Source: Streptomyces barringtoniae (GTDB taxonomy: Bacteria; Actinomycetota; Actinomycetes; Streptomycetales; Streptomycetaceae). Taken from it: a stretch of DNA of 64,000 bases. The translations under genes and the position numbers were made by a program. The notes under the pieces are model-generated. The model searched no databases and had not been told where the DNA came from. It saw only the letters and a program-made list of their open reading frames with translations. Shown one piece after another: positions 1-8,872 of this stretch (the first letter of the stretch is position 1; every line of letters starts with the position of its first letter). The stretch covers positions 124,001-188,000 of the forward strand of contig NZ_JAJHNP010000008.1 of assembly GCF_020819595.1 (NCBI RefSeq), written 5' to 3'.

Positions 1-564
1 GGACCCACGCTGCCCGCCCACCGCCTTCCGTATCTCCCCAAGCCCCTCGACGCCTTCAACGCGGCACCCGCCGACGAGGCACGCGCCCTCCTGCTGCACT
101 GCCTCCACAGCCTGCGCTGGTCCCACCGCGTCGCGGACCACCGCCCCTACCCCGACCTGGACTCCCTCCTGGCCGCGGCGGACGAGGCGGCATACGACCT
201 GCCACCGGGCGACCTGTCGGAGGCCCTGGCCGGAGAGACCCTCCCGGACCTGCCCGAGGGCACCTACTCGGCAGCCCACATGGCCCTGAGCGCGGCCCAC
301 GCGGCCTACGAGGCCAGATTCGGACACGCGTTCGTCATCTACCTGGGCGACACCCACCCGGACGAATCCCTCGACCGGATCCTCGAAGGCATCCGATCAC
401 GATTGACAAACGATCCGGAGGAGGAGCGGGTCATAGCGGCGGAGGAACTCCGGCGCCTGGCGAGAAGCAGGCTGGGCACCTGCCTGAGGGGCGCGGGACT
501 GCACCCATCAGCGGCTCCGCCGCGGGGCGCGACCAGCCGCAACGCATCCGCACCGGGGAGATAG
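1..564 (+). CDS. OHCU decarboxylase-like protein, 5'-truncated by window edge
   Basis: The frame is open from base 1 and stops at 562-564, giving 187 visible codons, so most of the protein is present but the start lies outside. The region resembles 2-oxo-4-hydroxy-4-carboxy-5-ureidoimidazoline decarboxylase, the last step of urate to (S)-allantoin: an N-terminal part with LDAFNAAPADEARALLLHCL, then the conserved helix AHAAYEARFGHAFVI and a C-terminal helix with NDPEEERVIAAEELRRLA. The usual HPDLAGK/HPRIG-type segment bearing the catalytic His is not visible; the corresponding stretch reads EALAGETLPDLPEG. It may be a divergent or non-catalytic homologue. The family assignment is fairly firm; activity is uncertain. 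Confidence 0.75.
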   Translation, partial: GPTLPAHRLPYLPKPLDAFNAAPADEARALLLHCLHSLRWSHRVADHRPYPDLDSLLAAADEAAYDLPPGDLSEALAGETLPDLPEGTYSAAHMALSAAHAAYEARFGHAFVIYLGDTHPDESLDRILEGIRSRLTNDPEEERVIAAEELRRLARSRLGTCLRGAGLHPSAAPPRGATSRNASAPGR

Positions 565-663
565 CGGGACACCCCACCCCGGTTGCCGCCCACCCGCTCC
601 CCCATCCGGTGCCAGTTTGATCACACAGGTAGGCCCCCCGTAAAGCACAGCGCAGCGTCTCGC

Positions 664-669
664 TACGAT
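664..669 (+). promoter_or_regulatory. Possible -10 element for the sdh operon
   Basis: TACGAT lies about 90 bases upstream of the sdhC start in the only non-coding stretch before the operon (565-755). It fits the actinobacterial TANNNT -10 pattern, but no convincing -35 hexamer is visible at the right spacing, so this is a weak inference. Confidence 0.25.
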
Positions 670-755
670 GCTGGGGGCCGGTGGACCGTACCCGGCCGGG
701 CCCGCCCGACACCGAAGCCGGCGCGGCCCCAATCCCCGCTCCCGGAGGGACTTCC

Positions 756-1136
756 GTGCCGGCTGGAACGCTGTACCGCGGCCGGGAAGGAATGTGGTCC
801 TGGGTGGCTCACCGAGTCACCGGCGTCCTCATTTTCTTCTTCCTGTTCGTTCACGTGCTGGACACCGCTCTCGTGCGTGTCTCCCCCGAGGACTACGACA
901 AGGTCGTAGCCACGTACAAGACGCCGATCGTCGCGCTGCTGGAGTACGGCCTCGTCGCCGCCATCCTCTTCCACGCGCTCAACGGCCTGCGCGTCATCGC
1001 CGTCGACTTCTGGTCGAAGGGCCCGCGCTACCAGAAGCAGATGTTCTGGACCGTGATGGGTGTCTGGGTCGTCCTGATGGCCGGCGCGATCTACCCCGTG
1101 CTCGGCCACGCCGCTCGTGTCCTGTTCGGGAGCTGA
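756..1136 (+). CDS. sdhC: Succinate dehydrogenase cytochrome b556 subunit
   Basis: This is one of the two membrane anchor subunits of succinate dehydrogenase (complex II), 126 aa. The GTG start at 756 was chosen because GGAGGGA precedes it by a normal spacing and because the protein then begins PAGTLYRGREGMWSWVAHR, as in related SdhC proteins. An upstream in-frame ATG at 681 would add a proline-rich extension with no support. Three hydrophobic segments are seen; the first contains the HRVTG and FVHVLDT motifs, with His positioned for haem b or quinone. It is the first gene of sdhCDAB, and sdhD begins 5 bases after its stop. Confidence 0.95.
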   Translation: MPAGTLYRGREGMWSWVAHRVTGVLIFFFLFVHVLDTALVRVSPEDYDKVVATYKTPIVALLEYGLVAAILFHALNGLRVIAVDFWSKGPRYQKQMFWTVMGVWVVLMAGAIYPVLGHAARVLFGS

Positions 1137-1141
1137 CGCCG

Positions 1142-1624
1142 ATGTCCACGACTGAAACCACCGCGTCCGGAGTCGGCCCCGTCGAGGGCGCCCCCGTCTA
1201 CACCGTCGACAACCCGGCCCCGCTGATCGAGGCGCCGCGCAAGCGCACCAAGAAGTCCCCGAAGTCGACCCGGGGCAACTTCGAGCTGGCCGCCTGGCTG
1301 TTCATGCGCCTGTCCGGCATCGTGCTGGTCATCCTGGTCATCGGCCACCTGCTCATCCAGCTCGTGCTGGACGGCGGCGTCTCCAAGATCGGCTTCGCCT
1401 TCGTGGCCGGCCGCTGGGCCTCGCCCTGGTGGCAGGTCTGGGACCTGCTGATGCTCTGGCTCGCGATGCTGCACGGCGCCAACGGCCTGCGCACGGTCAT
1501 CAACGACTACGCGGAGCGCGCCAGCTCCCGCATGTGGCTGAAGGCCCTGCTGTACACCGCCACGGTGTGGACCATCCTGCTGGGCACGCTGGTGATCTTC
1601 ACCTTCGACCCGAACATCCGCTAG
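1142..1624 (+). CDS. sdhD: Succinate dehydrogenase hydrophobic membrane anchor subunit
   Basis: This is the second membrane anchor of succinate dehydrogenase, 160 aa. The start at 1142 is the first ATG after the sdhC stop. A longer open frame to 668 exists but overlaps sdhC and has no support. A polar N-terminal tail of about 50 residues rich in Thr, Pro, Lys and Arg precedes three transmembrane segments. The motifs RLSGIVLVILVIGHL and MLHGANGLRTVINDY carry the His residues expected near haem and quinone. It is co-transcribed with sdhC and with sdhA, which follows after 19 bases. Confidence 0.95.
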   Translation: MSTTETTASGVGPVEGAPVYTVDNPAPLIEAPRKRTKKSPKSTRGNFELAAWLFMRLSGIVLVILVIGHLLIQLVLDGGVSKIGFAFVAGRWASPWWQVWDLLMLWLAMLHGANGLRTVINDYAERASSRMWLKALLYTATVWTILLGTLVIFTFDPNIR

Positions 1625-1643
1625 GCACGGGGCTGCGAGAATC

Positions 1644-3398
1644 ATGAAGATCCACAAGTACGACACCGTCATCGTCGGCGCCGGCGGCGCGGGCATGCGT
1701 GCCGCCATCGAGGCGACGAAGCGCAGCCGCACCGCCGTGCTGACCAAGCTCTACCCCACCCGCTCCCACACGGGCGCCGCGCAGGGCGGTATGGCCGCCG
1801 CGCTCGCCAACGTGGAGGAGGACAACTGGGAGTGGCACACCTTCGACACGGTCAAGGGCGGTGACTACCTGGTCGACCAGGACGCCGCCGAGATCCTCGC
1901 GAAGGAGGCCATCGACGCCGTCCTCGACCTGGAGAAGATGGGCCTGCCGTTCAACCGCACCAAGGACGGCACCATCGACCAGCGCCGCTTCGGCGGTCAC
2001 TCCCGCAACCACGGCGAGGCCCCGGTCCGCCGGTCCTGCTACGCCGCGGACCGCACCGGCCACATGATCCTCCAGACGCTGTACCAGAACTGCGTCAAGG
2101 AGGGCGTGGAGTTCTTCAACGAGTTCTACGTCCTGGACCAGCTGATCGCCGAGGTCGACGGGGTCAAGCGCTCCGCCGGTGTCGTCGCCTACGAGCTGGC
2201 GACCGGCGAGATCCACGTCTTCCAGGCGAAGGCCGTCATCTACGCCTCCGGCGGCTGCGGCAAGTTCTTCAAGGTGACCTCCAACGCGCACACCCTCACC
2301 GGTGACGGCCAGGCCGCCGTCTACCGCCGGGGTCTGCCGCTGGAGGACATGGAGTTCTTCCAGTTCCACCCGACCGGCATCTGGCGCATGGGCATCCTGC
2401 TCACCGAGGGTGCCCGCGGCGAGGGCGGCATCCTGCGCAACAAGGACGGCGAGCGCTTCATGGAGAAGTACGCTCCCGTCATGAAGGACCTGGCGTCCCG
2501 TGACGTCGTGTCCCGCTCCATCTACACGGAGATCCGCGAGGGCCGCGGCTGTGGTCCCGAGGGCGACCACGTCTACCTCGACCTGACCCACCTGCCGCCG
2601 GAGCAGCTGGACGCCAAGCTGCCGGACATCACCGAGTTCGCGCGCACCTACCTCGGCATCGAGCCGTACACGGACCCGATCCCGATCCAGCCGACCGCGC
2701 ACTACGCGATGGGCGGCATCCCGACGAACGTCGAGGGTGAGGTCCTGGCGGACAACACCACCGTCGTCCCGGGTCTGTACGCGGCCGGCGAGGTCGCCTG
2801 CGTCTCCGTGCACGGCGCCAACCGCCTCGGCACCAACTCGCTGCTGGACATCAACGTCTTCGGCCGCCGCGCCGGCATCGCCGCCGCCGAGTACGCCCAC
2901 ACGGCGGACTTCGTCGAGCTGCCGGAGAGCCCGGAGTCGCTCGTCGTCGAGCAGATCGAGCGGCTGCGCAACTCCACCGGCAACGAGCGGGTGGCCACGC
3001 TCCGTCGCGAGCTGCAGGAGACCATGGACGCCAACGTCATGGTGTTCCGCACCGAGCAGACGATCAAGACGGCCGTCGAGAAGATCGCCGAGCTCAGGGA
3101 GCGCTACAAGAACGTGGCGATCCAGGACAAGGGCAAGCGGTTCAACACGGACCTCCTCGAGGCCATCGAGCTGGGCAACCTGCTCGACCTGGCCGAGGTC
3201 ATGGCGGTGTCCGCCCTGGCCCGCAAGGAGTCCCGCGGCGGTCACTACCGCGAGGACTACCCGAACCGCGACGACGTCAACTTCATGCGTCACACCATGG
3301 CGTACCGCGAGGTCGGCGCCGACGGCTCGGAAACCGTCCGTCTCGACTACAAGCCGGTCGTCCAGACCCGCTACCAGCCGATGGAGCGTAAGTACTGA
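1644..3398 (+). CDS. sdhA: Succinate dehydrogenase flavoprotein subunit
   Basis: This is the catalytic FAD subunit, oxidising succinate to fumarate on the cytoplasmic face of the membrane, 584 aa as usual for the family. The N-terminal dinucleotide-binding fold is VIVGAGGAGMRAAIEA. SHTGAAQGGMAAAL contains the His for covalent FAD attachment. HPTGIW and the R/H-rich active-site segment GGHSRNHGEAPVRR are present, and the capping and C-terminal helical domains are complete. Its TGA stop overlaps the sdhB ATG by one base, implying translational coupling. Confidence 0.98.
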   Translation: MKIHKYDTVIVGAGGAGMRAAIEATKRSRTAVLTKLYPTRSHTGAAQGGMAAALANVEEDNWEWHTFDTVKGGDYLVDQDAAEILAKEAIDAVLDLEKMGLPFNRTKDGTIDQRRFGGHSRNHGEAPVRRSCYAADRTGHMILQTLYQNCVKEGVEFFNEFYVLDQLIAEVDGVKRSAGVVAYELATGEIHVFQAKAVIYASGGCGKFFKVTSNAHTLTGDGQAAVYRRGLPLEDMEFFQFHPTGIWRMGILLTEGARGEGGILRNKDGERFMEKYAPVMKDLASRDVVSRSIYTEIREGRGCGPEGDHVYLDLTHLPPEQLDAKLPDITEFARTYLGIEPYTDPIPIQPTAHYAMGGIPTNVEGEVLADNTTVVPGLYAAGEVACVSVHGANRLGTNSLLDINVFGRRAGIAAAEYAHTADFVELPESPESLVVEQIERLRNSTGNERVATLRRELQETMDANVMVFRTEQTIKTAVEKIAELRERYKNVAIQDKGKRFNTDLLEAIELGNLLDLAEVMAVSALARKESRGGHYREDYPNRDDVNFMRHTMAYREVGADGSETVRLDYKPVVQTRYQPMERKY

Positions 3399-4177
3399 TG
3401 GCTACCCCTGTTCTGGACAAGGAAGAGGCGGCCGGCAAGCCCGAGCCCGGCTTCGCCGACTCCCCCTACATCACGGTCACCTTCCGGGTCCGCCGGTTCA
3501 ACCCGGAGGTCTCGGCGGAGGCGACCTGGGAAGACTTCCAGCTGGAGCTCGACCCGAAGGAGCGTGTCCTCGACGGCCTCCACAAGATCAAGTGGGACCT
3601 CGACGGCAGCCTCACCTTCCGCCGCTCGTGCGCGCACGGCATCTGCGGCTCGGACGCGATGCGGATCAACGGCAAGAACCGCCTTGCCTGCAAGACGCTG
3701 ATCAAGGACATCAACCCCGAGAAGCCGATCACGGTCGAGCCCATCAAGGGCCTGACGGTCCTGAAGGACCTCGTCGTGGACATGGAGCCGTTCTTCCAGG
3801 CGTACCGGGACGTCATGCCGTTCCTGATCACCAAGGACACGAACGAGCCGACCCGCGAGCGACTGCAGTCGGCCGAGGACCGCGAGCGCTTCGACGACAC
3901 GACGAAGTGCATCCTCTGCGCGGCCTGCACCTCCTCCTGCCCGGTGTTCTGGAACGACGGCCAGTACTTCGGTCCGGCCGCGATCGTGAACGCCCACCGC
4001 TTCATCTTCGACAGCCGTGACGAGGCGGGCGAGCAGCGCCTGGAGATCCTCAACGACCGTGACGGCGTGTGGCGTTGCCGTACGACCTTCAACTGCACGG
4101 ACGCCTGCCCGCGCGGTATCGAGGTCACCAAGGCGATCCAGGAAGTGAAGCGCGCGCTGATCACGCGCCGCTACTGA
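3398..4177 (+). CDS. sdhB: Succinate dehydrogenase iron-sulfur subunit
   Basis: This subunit carries electrons from FAD to the membrane quinone through three Fe-S clusters, 259 aa. The 2Fe-2S ligands are in RSCAHGICGSDAM and NRLAC. CILCAACTSSCPVFW plus CTDACPRGI supply the 4Fe-4S and 3Fe-4S ligands, so all expected Cys clusters are present. The N-terminal tail (about 20 residues) is slightly longer than in E. coli. It is the last gene of the operon, followed 13 bases later by a strong hairpin terminator. Confidence 0.98.
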   Translation: MATPVLDKEEAAGKPEPGFADSPYITVTFRVRRFNPEVSAEATWEDFQLELDPKERVLDGLHKIKWDLDGSLTFRRSCAHGICGSDAMRINGKNRLACKTLIKDINPEKPITVEPIKGLTVLKDLVVDMEPFFQAYRDVMPFLITKDTNEPTRERLQSAEDRERFDDTTKCILCAACTSSCPVFWNDGQYFGPAAIVNAHRFIFDSRDEAGEQRLEILNDRDGVWRCRTTFNCTDACPRGIEVTKAIQEVKRALITRRY

Positions 4178-4190
4178 TCCTGCCGGTCCC

Positions 4191-4245
4191 ACGCCGAGGG
4201 CCCCGCTTCCGATCCTCCGGAAGCGGGGCCCTCGGGCGTTTTTGA
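4191..4245 (+). terminator. Intrinsic terminator of sdhCDAB
   Basis: A long GC-rich inverted repeat (left arm GAGGGCCCCGCTTCC, right arm GGAAGCGGGGCCCTC) is flanked by further pairing of ACGCC with GGCGT and followed by TTTTT at 4239-4243. This is one of the few hairpins here with a true T-run. Confidence 0.9.
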
Positions 4246-4290
4246 CCGGGTTTGCGCGCTTTGTGTTCCCCCCGGCTCTAATCTGACGAC

Positions 4291-4701
4291 ATGGCAGACG
4301 ATGAGTCCTACGAGCTGCTCGGTTTCGACAACGTGTTGCTTCCCGTCGGCGACCTCGGCCAGGCCGTCGGCTTCTACGAGCGGGCCGGGTTCACCGTCGG
4401 GTTCCGCTTCGACGAGGCCGGTATCGCGCTGCTGAAGGTCGGGGCGGAGACACCCGGGATCCTGCTGCAGGCGGAGGAGGCGGTGGGCCGCAGGACCCCG
4501 CCCTGGCCCTCGCCGCGCGTCTGGCTGGAGGTGCCGGATGCCCGGGCGGCGGCACGGGAGCTGGCCGCGGCCGGCATCCCGCCGCTGGACGAGGTCTTCC
4601 AGGTGGCCACCGGCTGGACCGTGGAGTTCGCCGACCCCTGGGGCAACGTCCTCGGCTTCACGGACTACACCAAGCGCCCGGAACTGGGCCGCCGGAGCTG
4701 A
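4291..4701 (+). CDS. VOC family (glyoxalase/bleomycin resistance-like) protein
   Basis: This 136-aa protein has the vicinal-oxygen-chelate fold pattern: an N-terminal beta strand with FDNVLLPVGDLGQAVGFYERAGF, and a C-terminal half ending WTVEFADPWGNVLGFTDY, the usual metal-site strand with Glu. VOC proteins include dioxygenases, glyoxalases and antibiotic-binding proteins, and the sequence does not say which applies. It is transcribed with the same polarity as the following TetR gene, 39 bases away. A TAATCT element just upstream suggests a short or absent leader. Confidence 0.85.
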   Translation: MADDESYELLGFDNVLLPVGDLGQAVGFYERAGFTVGFRFDEAGIALLKVGAETPGILLQAEEAVGRRTPPWPSPRVWLEVPDARAAARELAAAGIPPLDEVFQVATGWTVEFADPWGNVLGFTDYTKRPELGRRS

Positions 4702-4740
4702 CCACCCGGGGCACCCGAGTCACTCGTTAGGCTCTTTGCC

Positions 4741-5520
4741 GTGCCCGCGATGAACGACGGCCCCGAGACGGCCGACTCCCCCGCCAGCAAGTCCGAGCAG
4801 ACCCGCGCGCTGATCCTCGAGACCGCGATGCGGTTGTTCCAGGAGCACGGGTACGACAAGACCACCATGCGGGCCATCGCCAAGGAGGCCGGGGTCTCCG
4901 TCGGCAACGCCTACTACTACTTCGAGGGCAAGGAACACCTGATCCAGGGCTTCTACGACCGGATCGCCGCCGAGCACCAGAGGGCGGTCCGCGAGGTCCT
5001 GGACCGGGAGACCGACCTGGAGGCGCGGCTCGCGGGCGTGCTGACGGTCTGGCTCGACATCGCCCGGCCCTACCACGAGTTCGCCGTGCAGTTCTTCAAG
5101 AACGCCGCCGACCCCGACAGCCCGCTCAGCCCCTTCTCCCCGGAGAGCGAGCACGCCCGCGAGCAGGCCATCGCCGTCCACCGCGAGGTGCTGGCCGGGT
5201 CCAGGTCCAAGGTTCCGGCCGAACTCCGGGACGTCCTCCCGGAGTTGATGTGGCTGGCCCAGATGGGCCTCGTCCTGTACTGGGTCTTCGACCGGACGGA
5301 AGGGCGCGAGCGCAGTTACCGGCTGGCCCGGCGCGGCGCCCGGCTGACCGCCCGCGGGGTGGCGCTCGCCCGCTTCCGCGTGCTGCGCCCCCTGGTCCTG
5401 GAGATCCACGAGCTGTTCACGGACTTCCTGCCCGGCATGACGAAGGCACTGCCGGACCCGCGGACCAAGGGGACCGAGGGCACCGGGGGGACCAAGGGGC
5501 GCGACGAGCGGGGCGGCTGA
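4741..5520 (+). CDS. TetR family transcriptional regulator
   Basis: This 259-aa DNA-binding regulator has an N-terminal helix-turn-helix at about residues 20-65: ILETAMRLFQEHGYDKTTM, then AIAKEAGVSVGNAYYYFEGK, the classic TetR recognition helix. The ligand-binding C-terminal domain is long and ends with a low-complexity charged/Gly/Thr tail. The GTG at 4741 is used; an ATG at 4750 in the same frame is equally possible. No ribosome site is clear and TTAGGCT sits about 12 bases upstream, so the transcript may be leaderless. The stop abuts the convergent solute-binding protein gene with no gap. Confidence 0.88.
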   Translation: MPAMNDGPETADSPASKSEQTRALILETAMRLFQEHGYDKTTMRAIAKEAGVSVGNAYYYFEGKEHLIQGFYDRIAAEHQRAVREVLDRETDLEARLAGVLTVWLDIARPYHEFAVQFFKNAADPDSPLSPFSPESEHAREQAIAVHREVLAGSRSKVPAELRDVLPELMWLAQMGLVLYWVFDRTEGRERSYRLARRGARLTARGVALARFRVLRPLVLEIHELFTDFLPGMTKALPDPRTKGTEGTGGTKGRDERGG

Positions 5521-7080
5521 TCAGATCCACTGCAGACGCCACAGGCGGAAGACACCCGTGCCGTCGTCGAGGTACTGGCTGCCGCCCACGTCCTCGGTGC
5601 TGACCACGTACTCCTTGCGCTGCCACAGCGGGATCAGCGGGACGTCCTGGGCGACGTCGGCCTGGATGTCCTTGAAGTCGTTCGCGGCCCGGCTGCGGTC
5701 GGCGTACTGCTGGCTGTCCAGGATGAGATGGTCGACCAGCTTGTTGCTGTACCCGGTGCTCATCGTGGAGCCCGTGCCGACGAGCGCCGCGCCGAAGGTG
5801 TCCGGGTCGGGATAGTCGGGCACCCAGCCGACCGCCCACGCGTCCATCTTCCCGGTGGCCCAGCGCTTCTGGAAGTCGGTCCACTCGTACCCCTGGACGT
5901 CCACCTTGAACAGGCCGCCGGCCTCCAGCTGCCTCTTCAGCGCCGCGGCCTCCTGCTCACCCACGCCCCGGTTCCTGCCGTAGCCGAAGGTGAACCGGAC
6001 GGGCAGGGACACCCCGGCCTGGGTGAGCAGCGCCCGCGCCTTCTGCAGGCTCTGCGTCGGGTAGTCGTCGAAGAACGAGGTGGTGTGGCCGGGGATGCCG
6101 GTCGGGATCAGCGAGTACAGCGGGTCGACCGTGCCCTCGTAGACCGTCGAGGCGAGCTCCTCGCGGTTGACCAGCCAGGCCATCGCGCGACGCACCCGCG
6201 CGTCGTGCAGGGGGGAGCCGGCGCGCGTGTTGAGGTACAGGTTGCGGGTCTCGGCGCTGTCGGACTCGGTGACCCGCTGGTTGGGGTCGCTCGGGTTCAG
6301 CGCCGACAGCACGCCCGGCGGCAGCTCCCGGGTGGCGACGTCGACCTGCCCCGCCTTCCAGGCGCTGTCGAGCTTCGCGGAGTCCGCGTAGTAGCGCAGC
6401 TCGATCGGGCGGCCGGTGCCGCTGAGGTAGCCCTTGTAGCCGCCGTTCGGCCGGAGCACCGCCTTCTGGTTCTCGGTGTACGAGGTCAGGGTGTACGGGC
6501 CGGTGCCGTCGACGGCGGTGTCCTTGCGCAGGGAGTCGGCCGGGTACTTGTCCTTGTCCACGATCGCGCCGGCGCCCGTGGCGACCTTCAGGGGCCAGGT
6601 GGCGTCCGCGGACGACAGGTGGAAGGTGACGGTCGTCGCGTTGTCCGCGGTGACCGAGGCGAGCGTGGAGAACAGCGACGCCGGGCCGACGTCGGAGTTG
6701 ATCTTCTTGACCCGGTCGAACGAGTACTTCACGTCCTCGGCCGTCATCGTGCGCCCGCTCGGGAAGGTGATCCCGGAGCGCAGTGTGCACTGGTACGTCC
6801 GCAGACCGCTGCCCTGGAAGGCGCAGCTCTTCGCCGCGTCCGGGACCGGCTCGACGCCACCCGGCTCGAATGTCAGCAGCGTCTGGAAGACATTGCTGAA
6901 CAGGGCCCAGGAACCGGCGTCGTAGGCGCCCGCCGGGTCGAGGTCCGTGACGGCGTCCGTCGTACCGACCGCGATGGTCCTGTTCCTGTTGTCCTGCGAC
7001 GGCAGCAGTTCCCAGCCGCCGATTCCCGCGATCGCGAGCACGAGCAGTGCCACGAGAACGCGCATGCGAACAGATCGCAT
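5521..7080 (-). CDS. ABC transporter substrate-binding protein, peptide/nickel family 5
   Basis: This is an extracytoplasmic solute-binding protein of the DppA/OppA type, 519 aa, presumably bound to the membrane. The start at 7080 was chosen because GGGGAGGG lies 10 bases upstream and the protein then begins with a basic stretch and hydrophobic segment, MRSVRMRVLVALLVLAIAG. A longer frame to 7161 lacks support. No lipobox Cys follows the hydrophobic segment, so it is probably an uncleaved signal anchor rather than a lipoprotein. Family features include the early IAVGTTDAVTDLDPAGAYD and the later YNLYLNTR-like region (RNLYLNTRAGSPLHDARVRR). No permease or ATPase genes are adjacent, so it is an orphan binding protein of unknown substrate. 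Confidence 0.88.
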   Translation of the reverse strand: MRSVRMRVLVALLVLAIAGIGGWELLPSQDNRNRTIAVGTTDAVTDLDPAGAYDAGSWALFSNVFQTLLTFEPGGVEPVPDAAKSCAFQGSGLRTYQCTLRSGITFPSGRTMTAEDVKYSFDRVKKINSDVGPASLFSTLASVTADNATTVTFHLSSADATWPLKVATGAGAIVDKDKYPADSLRKDTAVDGTGPYTLTSYTENQKAVLRPNGGYKGYLSGTGRPIELRYYADSAKLDSAWKAGQVDVATRELPPGVLSALNPSDPNQRVTESDSAETRNLYLNTRAGSPLHDARVRRAMAWLVNREELASTVYEGTVDPLYSLIPTGIPGHTTSFFDDYPTQSLQKARALLTQAGVSLPVRFTFGYGRNRGVGEQEAAALKRQLEAGGLFKVDVQGYEWTDFQKRWATGKMDAWAVGWVPDYPDPDTFGAALVGTGSTMSTGYSNKLVDHLILDSQQYADRSRAANDFKDIQADVAQDVPLIPLWQRKEYVVSTEDVGGSQYLDDGTGVFRLWRLQWI

Positions 7081-7320
7081 GGTGGTGCCCTCCCCAGGCC
7101 CCTTCAGAGGCCCTACCCCTGGCCAGCACGATTTCGCCACTCCCCTAGTGGCGCGGCTCACCTAATCACACGGGTTTCGCCTGGGGGAAGGGCTTTCTGA
7201 CCAGATGGGGAAAGAACTTACCGAGGCGCTGTTTCCCCCGGGTTTCACAGCGCCTTCACAGGTGTGGGAGCGGTTTCGGCGAGGGGGTACGGGGGCTCGG
7301 TGCGAAGTCCCGGGTGTCCG

Positions 7321-7560
7321 CTATGACGTACGGCGCAGTGCCCGCAGCCCGCGCAACCCGATGACCCCGACGACCGTCCCCAATACGAAGGAAACGACCG
7401 CCAGCAGCAGGTGCACCCAGAAGTACGCGGTCGGGTGACCGTTGTCGAAGGCGAGCCCGCTGCTGTCCTTGACCAGGTTCTTGACGAAAGTGACCCAGAT
7501 GACCCAGGACCACACCCCGAAAGCGAGCAGGAACCAGGAGACCGGGCGGCTGAGCTTCAT
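7321..7560 (-). CDS. SCO4848 family small membrane protein
   Basis: This 79-aa protein has two predicted transmembrane helices (SWFLLAFGVWSWVIWVTFV and FWVHLLLAVVSFVLGTVVGV) joined by a loop with KDSSGLAF, and a basic C-terminus. It matches the conserved actinobacterial SCO4848-type family, whose function is unknown. It is divergent from the carboxypeptidase gene, and its stop lies 240 bases before the solute-binding protein start on the same strand. Confidence 0.85.
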   Translation of the reverse strand: MKLSRPVSWFLLAFGVWSWVIWVTFVKNLVKDSSGLAFDNGHPTAYFWVHLLLAVVSFVLGTVVGVIGLRGLRALRRTS

Positions 7561-7651
7561 GCGACCAGTATTGCCGTTCGCCGTCCGGTTCCGTGTCGGG
7601 GGTGAGGTGGGTCATGGGACTTCACGGCCGGCAAACGGTACGTTCTCGGCC

Positions 7652-8872
7652 GTGCCCGCTCCGAAGAAGACCGGCCGGCGATCCCTGCTGGTCACCTCCG
7701 CCACCCTGCTGTCCCTGTCCGCCACCGCGCCCGCCGCCCTCGCCGCCCCGTCCCCCCCGGCCAGTCCCACGGCCACGCCCCCGGCCGGCATGTCGACCGT
7801 GGGCGGCGTCCGGCTGGGACAGCCCGGCACGCAGGTCGATCTCGCGCCCGGTGTCCCGGTGCTGCCGAAGGACCTGACCGCGCGCTCCTGGATCGTCACC
7901 GACGCCGAGTCCGGGGAGGTGCTCGCCGCGCACAACGCGCACTGGCGGCTGCCCCCGGCGAGCACGCTGAAGATGCTGTTCGCGGACACCCTGCTGCCCC
8001 GCTTCCCGAAGGAGGAGCGGCACAAGGTGGCGCCGGCCGACCTCGCGGGCATGGGCGACGGCTCCAGCGTGGTCGGGATAAAGGAGGGGCACACCTACAG
8101 CGTCCACGACCTGTGGCTCGGGGTCTTCCTTCGCTCGGGCAACGACGCGGTGCACGTGCTGTCCGCGATGAACCAGGGTGTCGCACAGACCGTCAAGGAC
8201 ATGCAGGACCACGCCGACGAACTGCAGGCCCGGGACACGCACGTGGTCTCGCCCGACGGCTACGACGAGCCGGGCCAGCTGTCGTCGGCGTACGACCTGA
8301 CGCTGTTCGCCCGGTCCGGGCTGCAGAAGAAGGACTTCCGCGACTACTGCTCGACCGTCAGCGCGAAGTTCGAGTCGGGCGAGATCCGCAACACCAACCG
8401 GCTGCTGAGCGGTGACAGCGACGTGCCCGTCTACCAGGGCATCGCGGGTGTGAAGAACGGCAACACCACCAACGCGGGCGCCACCTTCACCGGGGTCGCC
8501 GAGCGGGGCGGCAGGGTGCTGCTCGTCACGGTGATGCATCCGGAGAAGCCCGAGCACAACGAGGTCTACAAGGAGACGGCCAAGCTGTTCGACTGGGGCT
8601 TCCAGGCGGCCGGCAAGGTCAGTCCGGTGGGCGAGCTGGTGCCGCCGAAGAGTGCGCTGCCGAGCCCGGGGCCCAGCGCTTCCGGCGGGAAGGCGGGCAA
8701 GGAAGGGTCCGGCACCAGGACGGTGGCCGGTGCCACCGCCTCCTCCGGCTCCGGCGTCGGCACCGCCGCGGCCATCACGGGCGGGGCGCTGGTGCTGCTC
8801 GCGGGCGCGGCGTTCCTGGTCAACCGCCGGTGGCCGCTGCCGGACCTGATGCGCCGTCGGTCGCGTCCGTGA
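7652..8872 (+). CDS. D-alanyl-D-alanine carboxypeptidase (S11 family), secreted and membrane-anchored
   Basis: This enzyme trims the terminal D-Ala of peptidoglycan pentapeptides outside the membrane. With the GTG start at 7652 the protein has 406 aa and a signal peptide (KKTGRRSLLVTSATLLSLS, cleavage near ALAAP). A longer frame to 7442 would overlap the divergent small membrane gene and lacks this logic. Penicillin-binding motifs are STLK (in PPASTLKML), SGN (in LRSGNDAVH) and KNG in place of KTG (in AGVKNGNTTNAG). A Ser/Gly-rich linker and a C-terminal transmembrane helix with basic tail (AFLVNRRWPLPDLMRRRSR) follow. The 3' end overlaps the convergent YihY gene by 53 bases. Confidence 0.88.
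   Translation: MPAPKKTGRRSLLVTSATLLSLSATAPAALAAPSPPASPTATPPAGMSTVGGVRLGQPGTQVDLAPGVPVLPKDLTARSWIVTDAESGEVLAAHNAHWRLPPASTLKMLFADTLLPRFPKEERHKVAPADLAGMGDGSSVVGIKEGHTYSVHDLWLGVFLRSGNDAVHVLSAMNQGVAQTVKDMQDHADELQARDTHVVSPDGYDEPGQLSSAYDLTLFARSGLQKKDFRDYCSTVSAKFESGEIRNTNRLLSGDSDVPVYQGIAGVKNGNTTNAGATFTGVAERGGRVLLVTVMHPEKPEHNEVYKETAKLFDWGFQAAGKVSPVGELVPPKSALPSPGPSASGGKAGKEGSGTRTVAGATASSGSGVGTAAAITGGALVLLAGAAFLVNRRWPLPDLMRRRSRP

Noticed and set aside
1599..3293. 564-codon open frame antisense to sdhA
   Set aside because: Antisense shadow of a well-conserved gene with strong motifs.
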